64,000 bases of DNA from NCBI RefSeq assembly GCF_023156585.1, contig NZ_JALNMI010000003.1:124001-188000 (forward strand), in the 5' to 3' direction. Below the pieces are notes generated by a model. It did no database searches, was not told the origin of the DNA, and saw only the letters and a program-made list of their open reading frames with translations. This document shows, one piece after another, positions 45,405 to 54,671 of the stretch (positions are counted from its first letter, which is position 1; every line of letters begins with the position of its first letter). The DNA is from Subsaxibacter sp. CAU 1640 (lineage in GTDB: Bacteria; Bacteroidota; Bacteroidia; Flavobacteriales; Flavobacteriaceae). Made by a program: the position numbers and the translations under genes.

Positions 45405-46847
45405 CTCCCACAACTCCTTCCCAAGATAAAGTTGCTTGGTCAGCAGTTCTTCATAAATAGCATTGACATGATCTCCATTTAAGAAAATCAAATAACCATT
45501 TTTAGATTTAGGAAACCAAATGGCTAATGTGCTTACCCCTGGATCCTTACCTGTATGTAATAGTGCTTCTTCGGCATCACTAAATCCTGTTAATATTTCC
45601 CATCCCAAACCAAAATAATCTTGTTCTCTCAACTTAACCTGATGTTTTATAAGCTCTTGATACAATGTTTCAGAAAGCCCAGCACCATTGATAAGGTATT
45701 CCAGAAACGTACCATAATCTTCAACAGTGGTCAACAAATTCGCAGCAGCATTGGCGTCATAATACTTTTCTGTTGGTAGTGGTGCACCGTTTTCATCAAA
45801 ATTTTGTGCATAACGAGATGCATCCATCTTTTCATCCCACCAAAACCGTGTATCGTTCATTTGTAGTGGGTCAAATAGATAGGTCTTTGCCAAATCTTCG
45901 ATGCTCTTGCCCAACTTATTTTCGATGGCTTTTCTCAAATACTCAAAGCCCTCTCCCGAATATTGATACTTTGTACCAGGCTCAAACTCAAAGGCTAGCT
46001 TGTTGCTGTCGGTCATATAGCGCCAATTCGGAAAACCTGTTTGATGGGTCAAAACAATTTTTGGTGTCAGTTTTTCATATCGCTTGTCGTTCTTAATATC
46101 TGGGTCTATCCAATGGTTGTGCAAAGGTTCGTCCATATCGAGCATACCGTTGTCAATCAATTTTAAAACAGTGAGTGCAAATACAGGTTTGGTCAGCGAT
46201 GCCACTTTAAAGATGGCATTATAGGGTGCTGTTTGTTTTGTATCTAATGTGCCATAAACCTGCACTCTAGTTAGTTTTCCGTTATTGATAACGCCCAATC
46301 CCAAAGCTGGTACATGGTTATCTTTCAATAACTTTTCGATAGGATGCACGTCAGATGTCGGGTCATGATGGTCATAACTCAACACTTCACTCAATTGCCA
46401 ATCGTCATTCTTTTTGATCCAAATATGCGTAAATCGCGCCGTGCTGGTCTTCACATCTGGCTTTCCTTCTTCTCTCAAATAAAAATGATGCACACCACTT
46501 TGTATCGCAGCATACAACTTTCCATCGTTAAACAGCGGAAACACTTCAAGACTGCTTGCATCTACCTCTCGGATGGGTTTTTGTGCACCGCCAGAGCAGA
46601 TATATTTTCTAGTGTTTTCAAAGAAGGTTTTCTTATCCTGAAAACCGCCTTGGTCGTGATAAAATTTTAAATCTTCTGAAATATGGGCTTCGAGATATCC
46701 CAAATCACAACGATTAAATCCTCTTTCAAAAAAGATACTATCTTGGGTTTTAAGCTCTTTATACAGCGAAGATTGTTTGTCTATTTGAGCCTTCGCAACA
46801 ATGCTGCAAGTAAGACATAAGATGATGATTGATGAAATTTTTAACAT
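45396..46847 (-). CDS. Serine hydrolase (class C beta-lactamase fold) with N-terminal NTF2-like domain
   Basis: From ATG 46847 the protein has 483 residues. An upstream frame to 46880 crosses a -7 element, so the shorter start is chosen. A signal peptide ends in VAKAQ. Residues 30-155 form an NTF2-like (SnoaL/DUF4440) domain. The rest is a penicillin-binding-protein-like esterase with ASLTK (SxxK), YSGEG (YxG-type) and LLHTGKDPG (HTG). It is probably an exported esterase, amidase or carboxypeptidase. A linked XRE regulator gene lies upstream and both are flanked by 34-bp direct repeats. Confidence 0.88.
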   Translation of the reverse strand: MLKISSIIILCLTCSIVAKAQIDKQSSLYKELKTQDSIFFERGFNRCDLGYLEAHISEDLKFYHDQGGFQDKKTFFENTRKYICSGGAQKPIREVDASSLEVFPLFNDGKLYAAIQSGVHHFYLREEGKPDVKTSTARFTHIWIKKNDDWQLSEVLSYDHHDPTSDVHPIEKLLKDNHVPALGLGVINNGKLTRVQVYGTLDTKQTAPYNAIFKVASLTKPVFALTVLKLIDNGMLDMDEPLHNHWIDPDIKNDKRYEKLTPKIVLTHQTGFPNWRYMTDSNKLAFEFEPGTKYQYSGEGFEYLRKAIENKLGKSIEDLAKTYLFDPLQMNDTRFWWDEKMDASRYAQNFDENGAPLPTEKYYDANAAANLLTTVEDYGTFLEYLINGAGLSETLYQELIKHQVKLREQDYFGLGWEILTGFSDAEEALLHTGKDPGVSTLAIWFPKSKNGYLIFLNGDHVNAIYEELLTKQLYLGKELWEKR

Positions 46848-46862
46848 GATGAAATTTTTCTG

Positions 46863-46870
46863 CAAAGATG
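46863..46870 (-). promoter_or_regulatory. -7 promoter element of serine hydrolase gene
   Basis: CATCTTTG on the minus strand matches TAnnTTTG at seven of eight positions, 15 bases before the ATG at 46847. Confidence 0.45.
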
Positions 46871-46946
46871 GAAAACGCAATGGTCAAACACCTAAAATTT
46901 CACCTGACAATCACCCGACAATTGCACGCCAATACAGAAAAAGGCA

Positions 46947-47486
46947 TCAAACAAGACTAAAACCAAGCTTAAAGTATAGCTGTCCTTTCTTATCGATTTC
47001 TGCGGAATTTTTAAGGATGATGACAATGTTTGAAAAGACCAAAAGAATCATCATGATTAAGATGGCGTTGTTACCAAGCGACAAAGCATTCTTCAATAAA
47101 GAAACGCTCATAAAAATAATGGCTGCCGCAATTAGCCAGACTATCTGCACAGAGACTATTTGTTTCGTTAACGGATTGAATTCCTTTTTGAGGTACATAA
47201 TCAATAAAGGAGCAATGATATTAAGCGGTGGCATAACAGAAAATGGCAGTGACGATAAATTAATCATCTTTAGTAATGTGTCATTAATTACAACCTCCGT
47301 AACTGTCTTTTCCTGTAATTGATGCTCCTCAATGTTTAGCGCCTTTGCCAGTAGTTTAAGGGTTTTCCCTTTCGGTATCATACCCGATTCGATACGTTGT
47401 ATCGTACGGACAGATATTCCAGAATCTTCCGAAAGTTCTTCTTGGGTTAGATTGCGTTGCTCCCGAATAGTTTTTAATAATGACAT
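46947..47486 (-). CDS. XRE family regulator with membrane helices
   Basis: This 179-residue protein has an N-terminal HTH_3 domain (TIREQRNLTQEELSEDSGISVRTIQRIE split over residues 6-33) and three or four hydrophobic helices after it (SSLPFSVMPPLNII, IVWLIAAAIIFMSV, AILIMMILLVFSNIVII). It looks like a membrane-anchored DNA-binding protein. This architecture is found in flavobacterial chromosomes next to serine hydrolase or transporter genes. The gene is 99 bases upstream of the serine hydrolase gene, on the same strand, and may control it. Confidence 0.85.
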   Translation of the reverse strand: MSLLKTIREQRNLTQEELSEDSGISVRTIQRIESGMIPKGKTLKLLAKALNIEEHQLQEKTVTEVVINDTLLKMINLSSLPFSVMPPLNIIAPLLIMYLKKEFNPLTKQIVSVQIVWLIAAAIIFMSVSLLKNALSLGNNAILIMMILLVFSNIVIILKNSAEIDKKGQLYFKLGFSLV

Positions 47487-47505
47487 AGCCTCAATTACGG
47501 TGGAC

Positions 47506-47513
47506 TAAAGATA
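47506..47513 (-). promoter_or_regulatory. -7 promoter element of XRE gene
   Basis: TATCTTTA on the minus strand matches TAnnTTTG at seven of eight positions, 19 bases before the ATG at 47486. Confidence 0.45.
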
Positions 47514-47580
47514 CTATTTTTGAAATGTTATGGAACTTTTTACTTCAGGTCATTAGTATGAATTACCACTCAAATTCCAA

Positions 47581-47614
47581 AACGTTAATAATATCCAAAA
47601 TAAATCTACCGTTT
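47581..47614. repeat. 34-bp direct repeat, right copy
   Basis: This copy differs from 45371-45404 only by T for C at position six. It lies in non-coding DNA between the XRE gene and the collagen-like lipoprotein gene. The repeat pair spans 2,244 bases. Confidence 0.9.
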
Positions 47615-47674
47615 ATACAAAAGCCTTATTTTTAAAATCTTTGAAAATTCAAACCTTTAATAAATATAATAATC

Positions 47675-48169
47675 ATGAAAAACGTACTCAAATTAGCATT
47701 CCTACTCCTACTCTTTACAGCCTGCGAAGGCGATCCAGGACCTCCAGGTGCTGATGGCATCACCATTGTAGGACAATCTTTTGAAAGAACTGTCAATTTT
47801 ACGGAAGCCAACGGTTATGAACAATACATTCAGATTCCGCTTAACATCGAACTTTTTCCTACTGATATGATACTTACCTACATCTTATGGGAACAAGATC
47901 CTGTTACAGGTAACGATGTATGGAGGCTAATTCCTCAAACCGTCTATACAGATGCTGGCGAAGAATTTATGTATAATTACGACTATAGTTTCGATGAAGT
48001 CCGTTTGTTTATCGATGCGCCTGTCAGTTTTGATTTCAATAATCTCTCTACAGCAGCTACGTTAAACCAAACATTTAGAATGGTAGTATTACCTGTAGAT
48101 TTCATCAACAGCAGCACTCTAGATATATCCAATTATAATGATGTAATGCAATACGTACCTCAAGAGTAA
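47675..48169 (+). CDS. Lipoprotein with short collagen-like segment
   Basis: This 164-residue protein has a lipoprotein signal with lipobox FTAC at residues 14-17, followed at once by the collagen-like EGDPGPPGADG. The remaining domain is beta-rich (YILWEQDPVTGNDVWRLIPQ). Such proteins are widespread in Flavobacteriia, often mislabelled as dihydrolipoamide dehydrogenase; their role is unknown. A bidirectional terminator follows. Confidence 0.75.
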   Translation: MKNVLKLAFLLLLFTACEGDPGPPGADGITIVGQSFERTVNFTEANGYEQYIQIPLNIELFPTDMILTYILWEQDPVTGNDVWRLIPQTVYTDAGEEFMYNYDYSFDEVRLFIDAPVSFDFNNLSTAATLNQTFRMVVLPVDFINSSTLDISNYNDVMQYVPQE

Positions 48170-48183
48170 AAATCAATAATAAT

Positions 48184-48216
48184 AAAAAAAGCCTAAAATT
48201 AGTTTTAGGCTTTTTT
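48184..48216. terminator. Bidirectional intrinsic terminator
   Basis: GCCTAAAA pairs with TTTTAGGC around the loop TTAG, and A and T runs extend the stem on both sides. It separates the convergent genes ending at 48169 and 48260. Confidence 0.88.
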
Positions 48217-48230
48217 CATATAATTAGTAT

Positions 48231-48264
48231 AGCATAAGCTTAAAGCCTACAGTATAAAGCTACT
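48231..48264. repeat. Heptamer tandem repeat downstream of RCC1 gene
   Basis: The units AGCATAA, GCTTAA (six bases), AGCCTAC, AGTATAA and AGCTACT run head to tail and reach the stop codon at 48260-48262. Related units occur at 49752-49786. Confidence 0.6.
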
Positions 48265-49618
48265 GTTTCACAAACCTCAAAGTCTGAACACCGCTTTCTG
48301 ATGAAACTCTCGCATGATAAAGTCCTGCGGCTAATTGCGACACATCTATACGCACTTGGTTCTCACCAATAGTTCTGGTCAACACTTCCTGTCCAAGATT
48401 ATTATAGATCACAACAGACTGCATCGCTGTTTCTTGAGCAATGTTCAGTTCATCTCTCACAGGGTTTGGATATAGTTTAATGCTACTGTTTGCAGCCACT
48501 TCACCTGTAGATAAAGTTGAGCAACTAATGTTTATGAATGAACTTTTATTTGCATTCGTACCATCACCCAATTGTCCATACTGATTATAACCAGTAACAT
48601 ATAAATAGCTATCAGCATCCATATATAGAGAAAAGCGGTTTCCATTGACAAGTTTCACAGGGTCACTTAAAGTTGTCACCGCAGTCGGCACATACTGGTT
48701 GTTAGTATTTCCTAATCCTAGCTGTCCATAATTATTTTGTCCCCATACATAAAGATCATTAGTACTCAATATGGCGCTAGTATGAGAAAATCCTGCTTCT
48801 GCAACCACTACTTGATCCATAATTTCCACAGGGACCATCGACATATTAGTGGTGTTATCTCCCAATTGCCCATAAATATTAATTCCCCAAGTGTACATAA
48901 CACTGCTTGTTTTTACTGCTACAGAATGATTGCCTCCAGCTGATATGAAGTCCCAATCGGTATCAGTACCTATTTGTTGAAAGGTAGCTCTGTCAAAAGT
49001 CATGTTTAATCCCAATTGTCCAAACATATTATACCCACAAGACCACAATGTACCATCAGTTTTCTTTGCCAAAACATGGCTTGTACCACAAGAAATGGTT
49101 TCCCAGTCAGTAGCAGTGCCCACTTGCACAGGAAAAAGACGATCGGTCAAATTGCCAAGACCCAACTGTCCCCTTTGATTTTGTCCCCAGGTCCATAAAG
49201 TGCCATCGGTTTTTATGGCATAACTAGATGCAAATCCTGCAGAAATAAACTCCCAATCGGTATCTGTTCCTACTTGCTGTGGTATGTTTTTAGCTATAAG
49301 AGTACCGTCTCCTAGTTCTCCATATCTATTATTGCCCCACGCCCACAAAGTACCATTAGACTTTAAAGCCATTGAAAATTCGCCACCTGCAGAAATAATC
49401 GACCAGTCATTGTCAGTTCCTACTCTTACAGGTGTATTTTGATCTATATTGTTGCCAATGCCCAATTCGCCTGCTGCATTATATCCCCAGGCCCATAGAC
49501 TACCATTGTCCATCAATCCTAAAGTGTGTAAGGTTCCTGCACTCACGTTTTCCCAACATTGTGCAAATGAGGTAGAGCTTATGGTGAAAAGTAGTAAAAG
49601 CGTAATAATTTTTTTCAT
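48260..49618 (-). CDS. RCC1-repeat protein with T9SS sorting domain
   Basis: This 452-residue protein has a signal peptide ending in SSTSFAQ. Seven RCC1-type repeats follow, each around a core such as LWAWGNNRYGELGDGT or YVWGQNNYGQLGLGN, which is enough for a seven-bladed propeller. The C-terminal 75 residues (LYPNPVRDELNI to RFVKQ) are a T9SS type A sorting domain, so the protein should be secreted across the outer membrane. Bacterial RCC1-like propellers mostly act as binding domains; the target here is not known. Heptamer repeats lie on both sides of the gene. Confidence 0.88.
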   Translation of the reverse strand: MKKIITLLLLFTISSTSFAQCWENVSAGTLHTLGLMDNGSLWAWGYNAAGELGIGNNIDQNTPVRVGTDNDWSIISAGGEFSMALKSNGTLWAWGNNRYGELGDGTLIAKNIPQQVGTDTDWEFISAGFASSYAIKTDGTLWTWGQNQRGQLGLGNLTDRLFPVQVGTATDWETISCGTSHVLAKKTDGTLWSCGYNMFGQLGLNMTFDRATFQQIGTDTDWDFISAGGNHSVAVKTSSVMYTWGINIYGQLGDNTTNMSMVPVEIMDQVVVAEAGFSHTSAILSTNDLYVWGQNNYGQLGLGNTNNQYVPTAVTTLSDPVKLVNGNRFSLYMDADSYLYVTGYNQYGQLGDGTNANKSSFINISCSTLSTGEVAANSSIKLYPNPVRDELNIAQETAMQSVVIYNNLGQEVLTRTIGENQVRIDVSQLAAGLYHARVSSESGVQTLRFVKQ

Positions 49619-49751
49619 GTTTTTTTTTAATTAGAAGGTTGTGTTAAATTTTCCTACAAAAGAATAAAAAAAATCAATACACGAAACGTATTTATAGAAA
49701 AGGTTGAATAATTTGATTTGATTTAGTTTATAAGCTTTCTTTTTTTGGACA

Positions 49752-49786
49752 AGCATAAAGCCTACTGCATTAAGCTTGAAGCATTA
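49752..49786. repeat. Heptamer tandem repeat upstream of sdaA
   Basis: Five exact seven-base units run head to tail: AGCATAA, AGCCTAC, TGCATTA, AGCTTGA and AGCATTA. The array ends eight bases before the -7 element of sdaA. Confidence 0.65.
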
Positions 49787-49793
49787 AAAAATG

Positions 49794-49801
49794 TATCTTT
49801 G
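49794..49801 (+). promoter_or_regulatory. -7 promoter element of sdaA
   Basis: TATCTTTG is an exact TAnnTTTG match, 21 bases before the ATG at 49823. Confidence 0.6.
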
Positions 49802-49822
49802 CGCACTAAAACGTTTTAGTAA

Positions 49823-51247
49823 ATGGAGTGTATTTCGGTGTTCGATATGTTAAAGATTGGTGTAGGACCTTCTAGTTCACACACTTTGGGCCCTTGGCGT
49901 GCCGCCGAACGATGGATTAAAGAGCTAAAAGATGCCAACAAATTTGACAAAGTCGAGCATATTTGTGTAGATCTGTACGGTTCCTTGTCGCTTACAGGTA
50001 AAGGCCACGCTACGGATTATGCAGTGATGTTGGGTTTAAGTGGTGCCAATCCTGAAACCATCCCTACCGAAAACATCGATATCATCATCGCTTCCATCAA
50101 GAACACTCAAACCTTGATGTTCAATAATGAAATGCCTCTGAAATTTAATGTAGAAACAGATATTGTTTTCAACAGAAAGTTTCTCCCGTTTCATTCCAAC
50201 GGTATCAAATTCACGGCCGTCATTAACGGCAGAAAAGCGAGCTCTACCTTCTACTCTATTGGTGGCGGATTTGTTGTGAAAGAAGAACGTAAAAACTCCA
50301 AAAAGAACAAAGAGATTTTCAACAATACCTTTCCATATCCTATTCAGTTGGGTAGCGAATTGTTGGCGTATTGTAACCAACTCAATCTTCCCATTTCGAG
50401 TGTGGTGCTTGAAAATGAGAAATCCATCCGCACACCTGAAGTTATTGATGCAGAATTAGGAAGGATATGGAACACAATGTTAGAATGTATGTTCATCGGT
50501 TGCCATACAGAAGGAAATCTTCCTGGCGGCTTGAATGTGAGACGTCGTGCTTATGACATGCATCAAAATTTGAAGGGCGATTTACCTTATGAAACACCTG
50601 AAGAATGGCTGCAAACTATCAGAAAAACCGAAGTTAAGTTCCGTCAAATATTGAAATGGGTCAGCTGTTTTGCCTTGGCGGTCAATGAGGTGAATGCCTC
50701 GCTCGGTCGTGTGGTCACAGCGCCTACTAATGGTAGTGCTGGTGTCATTCCTTCGGTGTTGATGTATTATATGGTGATTGAAAACCACGATGCCAACTTC
50801 GAACACATCAAAAAATTCTTATTGGTTGCCGGCGAAATAGGAAGCATCTTCAAGAAAGGTGCTACCATCTCTGCGGCTATGGGTGGATGCCAAGCTGAAA
50901 TAGGTGTTTCTTCTGCAATGGCCGCTGGTGCGTTGACCGAGCTTTTAGGTGGCACACCCGAACAAGTCTTAATAGCTGCTGAAATCGCAATGGAACATCA
51001 TCTCGGTATGACCTGCGACCCTATTGGCGGATTGGTGCAAGTGCCGTGCATTGAACGCAATGCGATGGGTGCCATTAAAGCCATCAATGCAGCAGAACTA
51101 GCCATCGACACCGATCCAAACAACGTCAAAGTACCTTTGGACAAAGTGGTCAACACAATGTGGGAAACCGCAAAAGATATGAACACCAAATACAAAGAAA
51201 CATCAGAGGGTGGCCTTGCCGTTGGCGTGCATTTGTCGGATTGTTAA
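49823..51247 (+). CDS. sdaA: L-serine ammonia-lyase (single-chain)
   Basis: This 474-residue protein joins the beta-like N-terminal domain ([24 protein letters not shown] split over residues 4-27) to the alpha-like catalytic domain, as in single-chain enzymes. Cys ligands of the [4Fe-4S] cluster can be seen in [40 protein letters not shown] and [12 protein letters not shown]-type positions. [13 protein letters not shown] is a family hallmark. It deaminates L-serine to pyruvate in the cytoplasm. An exact promoter element lies upstream; heptamer repeats flank the gene on both sides. Confidence 0.95.
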   Translation: MECISVFDMLKIGVGPSSSHTLGPWRAAERWIKELKDANKFDKVEHICVDLYGSLSLTGKGHATDYAVMLGLSGANPETIPTENIDIIIASIKNTQTLMFNNEMPLKFNVETDIVFNRKFLPFHSNGIKFTAVINGRKASSTFYSIGGGFVVKEERKNSKKNKEIFNNTFPYPIQLGSELLAYCNQLNLPISSVVLENEKSIRTPEVIDAELGRIWNTMLECMFIGCHTEGNLPGGLNVRRRAYDMHQNLKGDLPYETPEEWLQTIRKTEVKFRQILKWVSCFALAVNEVNASLGRVVTAPTNGSAGVIPSVLMYYMVIENHDANFEHIKKFLLVAGEIGSIFKKGATISAAMGGCQAEIGVSSAMAAGALTELLGGTPEQVLIAAEIAMEHHLGMTCDPIGGLVQVPCIERNAMGAIKAINAAELAIDTDPNNVKVPLDKVVNTMWETAKDMNTKYKETSEGGLAVGVHLSDC

Positions 51248-51256
51248 AAAGAGGCT

Positions 51257-51321
51257 TTAGAAGTTAGACGTTAGACAAAATTATTCATTATTCATTGTTA
51301 ATTGTCAATTGATCATTGCTG
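51257..51321. repeat. Two heptamer arrays downstream of sdaA
   Basis: TTAGAAG, TTAGACG and TTAGACA run from 51257. After a short gap ATTATTC, ATTATTC, ATTGTTA, ATTGTCA, ATTGATC and ATTGCTG run from 51280 to 51321. All units are seven bases. The second array enters the last codons of the gene ending at 51313. Confidence 0.65.
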
Positions 51322-51774
51322 AATACAATTCTCCTTCCGTCTAGTATCAATAAGATATACCATCTTCCAGCGTCCATCTAGCTTGACCAATTGAATGGAG
51401 TTGACACCACAATGGCTGAATTCATTATTGTACCAAAACCCATAAGGTGCCCAAACGTGAGCCATATCACCATCTATTTGAATGGTCATATTCAATAGTT
51501 TTTCTTCAAAATAAGCATCTTTCGGGATGGCAAGTATCGTACTGACAAAATCGGTGTAAGATTCAGTTTTGACAAAGGTTTTGCCGTCTTTGTCCTTCGT
51601 TATGGTCTGCATCACCACACCTTCGGCAACAGCAGCTTCCATTTGCGTTCGGTCTTTTTGATGAAAGGCAATAAAAAAATCATCGATGGCTTTTTGTACG
51701 GCTTCTTCATCAGTTTCTTGTGAATACCCAAAGGAACACACGAACATTAAAAATATAATAGTAATCTGTTTCAT
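51313..51774 (-). CDS. Secreted NTF2-like (DUF4440/SnoaL) protein
   Basis: This 153-residue protein has a signal peptide (FLMFVCSFGYSQ). The mature part is a cone-like NTF2 fold, with AVQKAIDDFFIAFHQKDRTQMEAAVAE split over about 25-52 and MAHVWAPYGFWYNNEFSHCGVNSIQLVKLDGRWKMVYLID at the end. Members are ligand-binding proteins or enzymes, without a shared active site. It is close in type to the N-terminal domain of the serine hydrolase at 45.4-46.8 kb. Convergent with sdaA. Confidence 0.82.
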   Translation of the reverse strand: MKQITIIFLMFVCSFGYSQETDEEAVQKAIDDFFIAFHQKDRTQMEAAVAEGVVMQTITKDKDGKTFVKTESYTDFVSTILAIPKDAYFEEKLLNMTIQIDGDMAHVWAPYGFWYNNEFSHCGVNSIQLVKLDGRWKMVYLIDTRRKENCIQQ

Positions 51775-51891
51775 AGAGCTAATTGTTTTAAAGACTTTAA
51801 ATTACAAAAATTTCAAGTGAATACGTGAGGATTTAACAAATTACGTTTAAAGAATTTGTACTATATTTCGCCCGCCTAACGCAATGCATCG

Positions 51892-53379
51892 ATGAACTAT
51901 TCGCCATTTAAGATTTGCCTTTATATTGTCTTGACGCTCTTGGTGTTATTGGGCGTGATGTATTTAAGTAACGCCAAACAATTGGATAGTGGTAAAGTTC
52001 AAGAAGGCTTTTTTGTGGGTGATGTAACGATTAAGTACCCAACTGCAGAAAGCTTTTTAGAGCAAGGCAAAAGAGAAAAGGCCGACATTAAGGCTTTGGA
52101 TAGCATTGTGGAGAACATTGAGGTATTGGTTGAGGATATTGATGTAAAGCAGGAACCTTTTAAAGAAGAAAACTTTGTTCCTAAAATTCCCGACCTCACC
52201 AAAATTGATACGTCTAAAGTACAGCGTATCAATTATCCTGTTGGTCAAACAGATTATATTGCACAGTTAAGACAGCATCTAAAAAGCGGACAATGCAGAA
52301 TCATACATTATGGTGATTCGCAATTGGAAGGCGACCGCATCTCGGCGTATTTAAGAAATAGATTGCAAGGCTTATATGGTGGCAGTGGTCCTGGCTTTGC
52401 GCCCATTGTTCAGGTCTATGACAACATCAGCAGTGTGGTCAACCATTCTGATAATTGGACACGTCACGCATATTTCGATCCTACGCAGACAAAATTTCCC
52501 CATAAAAAGTATGGTGCGTATTCGTCTATGTCGCGCTTCACACCTGCTTATGAAACGGTTGATAGTCTTTTATTGGATAGTTTAAGTACTACCAAAGCGA
52601 CCATCAGCATTGGTATTCCTACCAAATCGTATGCCTTGCTCAAAAAGTTCAACAAAATTGGGCTTCATTACGGTAACGCTGTGGCGCCCACAAGCATCAA
52701 AGTCTATAATGATGGTGCCTTGATTAAAAGTCAAAGCCTCATTGCAGATGGCAATTATCACAAGTTCGCTATTGAATTGGGCGCAACGCCCTCAAATCTC
52801 TCCATCGAATTGGAAGGTAAAATCAGTCCAGATTTTTATGGCTTGACTTTAGATGGAAATAGTGGCGTCAGCTTGGATAATGTGGCAATGCGTGGGTCGT
52901 CAGGTACTATTTTCGCTGGAACCAACGGCACCAATTTTCAGCAAATGTATCAACAACTGCAACCGAAACTCCTCATCTTTCAATATGGTGGCAACTCAGT
53001 GCCTTACATCAAGGATTCGACTGGAGTTGCTGAATATGCAGGCTACTTAAAGAATCACATTACTTGGGTAAAACGTAAAACCAATAACGCCAATGTCATT
53101 TTCATTGGTCCTTCAGATATGACAACACTTGAAAACGGTGAGATGATTACCTATCCGTTGTTGCCTTATCTCAATGAAACACTCAAAAAAGTGTGTCTGG
53201 AAAATGGCATTGCTTTCTGGAGTATGTTTGATGCGATGGGTGGCAAAAGCTCAATGAAACATTGGGTCGATGAAGGTTTGGCAGCCAATGATTACACCCA
53301 TTTTTCGCCCAAAGGCACCAAAATTATTTCAGAGCTTTTCTTTTTGGCGCTGTACCTAGATTTATCAGATATTAAATGA
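51892..53379 (+). CDS. SGNH-hydrolase-like envelope protein 1
   Basis: This 495-residue protein has an N-terminal membrane anchor (LYIVLTLLVLLGVMYL) and an SGNH-type domain. Block I is HYGDSQLEGDRIS with the nucleophile near S143. Block III is altered to FQYGGNSVPY and block V is DYTHFSPKG with the Asp and His of the triad. The anchored, extracytoplasmic form is typical of acetyl-handling partners of MBOAT proteins. A near-consensus TATATTTC element lies at 51862-51869. Its stop overlaps the next start by four bases (ATGA). Confidence 0.85.
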   Translation: MNYSPFKICLYIVLTLLVLLGVMYLSNAKQLDSGKVQEGFFVGDVTIKYPTAESFLEQGKREKADIKALDSIVENIEVLVEDIDVKQEPFKEENFVPKIPDLTKIDTSKVQRINYPVGQTDYIAQLRQHLKSGQCRIIHYGDSQLEGDRISAYLRNRLQGLYGGSGPGFAPIVQVYDNISSVVNHSDNWTRHAYFDPTQTKFPHKKYGAYSSMSRFTPAYETVDSLLLDSLSTTKATISIGIPTKSYALLKKFNKIGLHYGNAVAPTSIKVYNDGALIKSQSLIADGNYHKFAIELGATPSNLSIELEGKISPDFYGLTLDGNSGVSLDNVAMRGSSGTIFAGTNGTNFQQMYQQLQPKLLIFQYGGNSVPYIKDSTGVAEYAGYLKNHITWVKRKTNNANVIFIGPSDMTTLENGEMITYPLLPYLNETLKKVCLENGIAFWSMFDAMGGKSSMKHWVDEGLAANDYTHFSPKGTKIISELFFLALYLDLSDIK

Positions 53380-54671
53380 AATACGCCCTAACAATACTCT
53401 TCCTACTCATAAATGTGACGTTGTCAGCACAACAGTATGTGCTCGATAGCATTGAGCCTACCTTGGGCTCGCTCATCAACCGCGAGGCAAACACGTTTAA
53501 AATGGCTTCCGAATCGCCAGCCTTCAATCAATTCTTTGCAAAATTGGACAGCATTTATAGTGGAAAGAAAGACAAATTACACATCTTCCATATTGGTGGT
53601 TCTCATATTCAAGCAGATATTTATTCAAACAAAATCCGTACATATCTTCAAAACACCAATGAAGTATCTCAAGGACAGCGTGGCTTTGTGTTTCCGTATC
53701 ACTTGGCGCATACCAACAATCCCAGTAATTATCGCATCAGTGCCAACAGAGATTTATGGCAAGGTTACCGATGTTCTATCAGAAAAGACAGTATTGCTTG
53801 GGGATTGGCTGGTGTGACGGCTGCTTTGCGCGTCTATGAAGACACTATTTATTTGAAATCAAACCATCGCAACTATACCAAGAAACCTTACGATTTCAAT
53901 AAGTTGAGATTGTTTTACAATACTTGGAAGAATGATTACGAGGTAAATATCCTTGACGAGCAATTGGAGTTTACAGATACGCTCAACCTCGACAAGATGT
54001 ATCGCGAGTACCGTTTTAGCAGCAATATTGATTCCTTGGCATTGCAGGTTCGATTGAAGGACACGACTGCGGTAAATCCTGAATTTGCGTTGATGGGTGT
54101 TGAGTTTATGAATGATAATGAGGGCATCGAATACACAAGTATTGGTGTGAATGGTGCCAGTTTTGATTATTACCAACGTGCTGCATACTTCGAAAAACAA
54201 CTAGATTTGTACAAACCAGATTTGTTCATCATTTCCATTGGAACCAATGATGCCTATATGCCAAAGTCTAGGTTTGATGCCGAAAAATTCCGTGCCAACT
54301 ACGAAGCTTTCATTCAAATGATTCAGCGCATCAATCCCGAATGCGCCATTCTTTTGACCGTTCCAAATGATGATTATTACCGAAGAAAATATTTGAATTA
54401 CAATACAGCTATCCAACAGGAAATCATTATGCAATTGGCTCGCAAATACCATATGGCTGTTTGGGATTTCTACGAAATTATGGGTGGCTTGGGCTCGTCA
54501 AACAAATGGTATAAAAACAAGTTGATGCCAAGAGACCGTATTCATTTTACCTATTTAGGCTATAACATCAAAGCCGATTTATTTATGGATGCCATGATTG
54601 ATGCGTGGGCCAATAGCACGAACAGAGATAAAGAAGAATTGTTGACGCATTATCACAACTTGGATGAATAG
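53376..54671 (+). CDS. SGNH-hydrolase-like envelope protein 2
   Basis: This 431-residue protein has a signal peptide ending in TLSAQ. Block I is HIGGSHIQADIYS, where the usual Asp before Ser is Gly; Ser is near residue 76. Block III is the canonical ISIGTNDAYMP and block V is DRIHFTYLGYN. It is thus a near mirror of protein 1: one has canonical GDS and altered GxND, the other the reverse. Both may work on the same polymer. It overlaps the MBOAT gene by eight bases, so the three genes form a tight operon. Confidence 0.85.
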   Translation: MKYALTILFLLINVTLSAQQYVLDSIEPTLGSLINREANTFKMASESPAFNQFFAKLDSIYSGKKDKLHIFHIGGSHIQADIYSNKIRTYLQNTNEVSQGQRGFVFPYHLAHTNNPSNYRISANRDLWQGYRCSIRKDSIAWGLAGVTAALRVYEDTIYLKSNHRNYTKKPYDFNKLRLFYNTWKNDYEVNILDEQLEFTDTLNLDKMYREYRFSSNIDSLALQVRLKDTTAVNPEFALMGVEFMNDNEGIEYTSIGVNGASFDYYQRAAYFEKQLDLYKPDLFIISIGTNDAYMPKSRFDAEKFRANYEAFIQMIQRINPECAILLTVPNDDYYRRKYLNYNTAIQQEIIMQLARKYHMAVWDFYEIMGGLGSSNKWYKNKLMPRDRIHFTYLGYNIKADLFMDAMIDAWANSTNRDKEELLTHYHNLDE

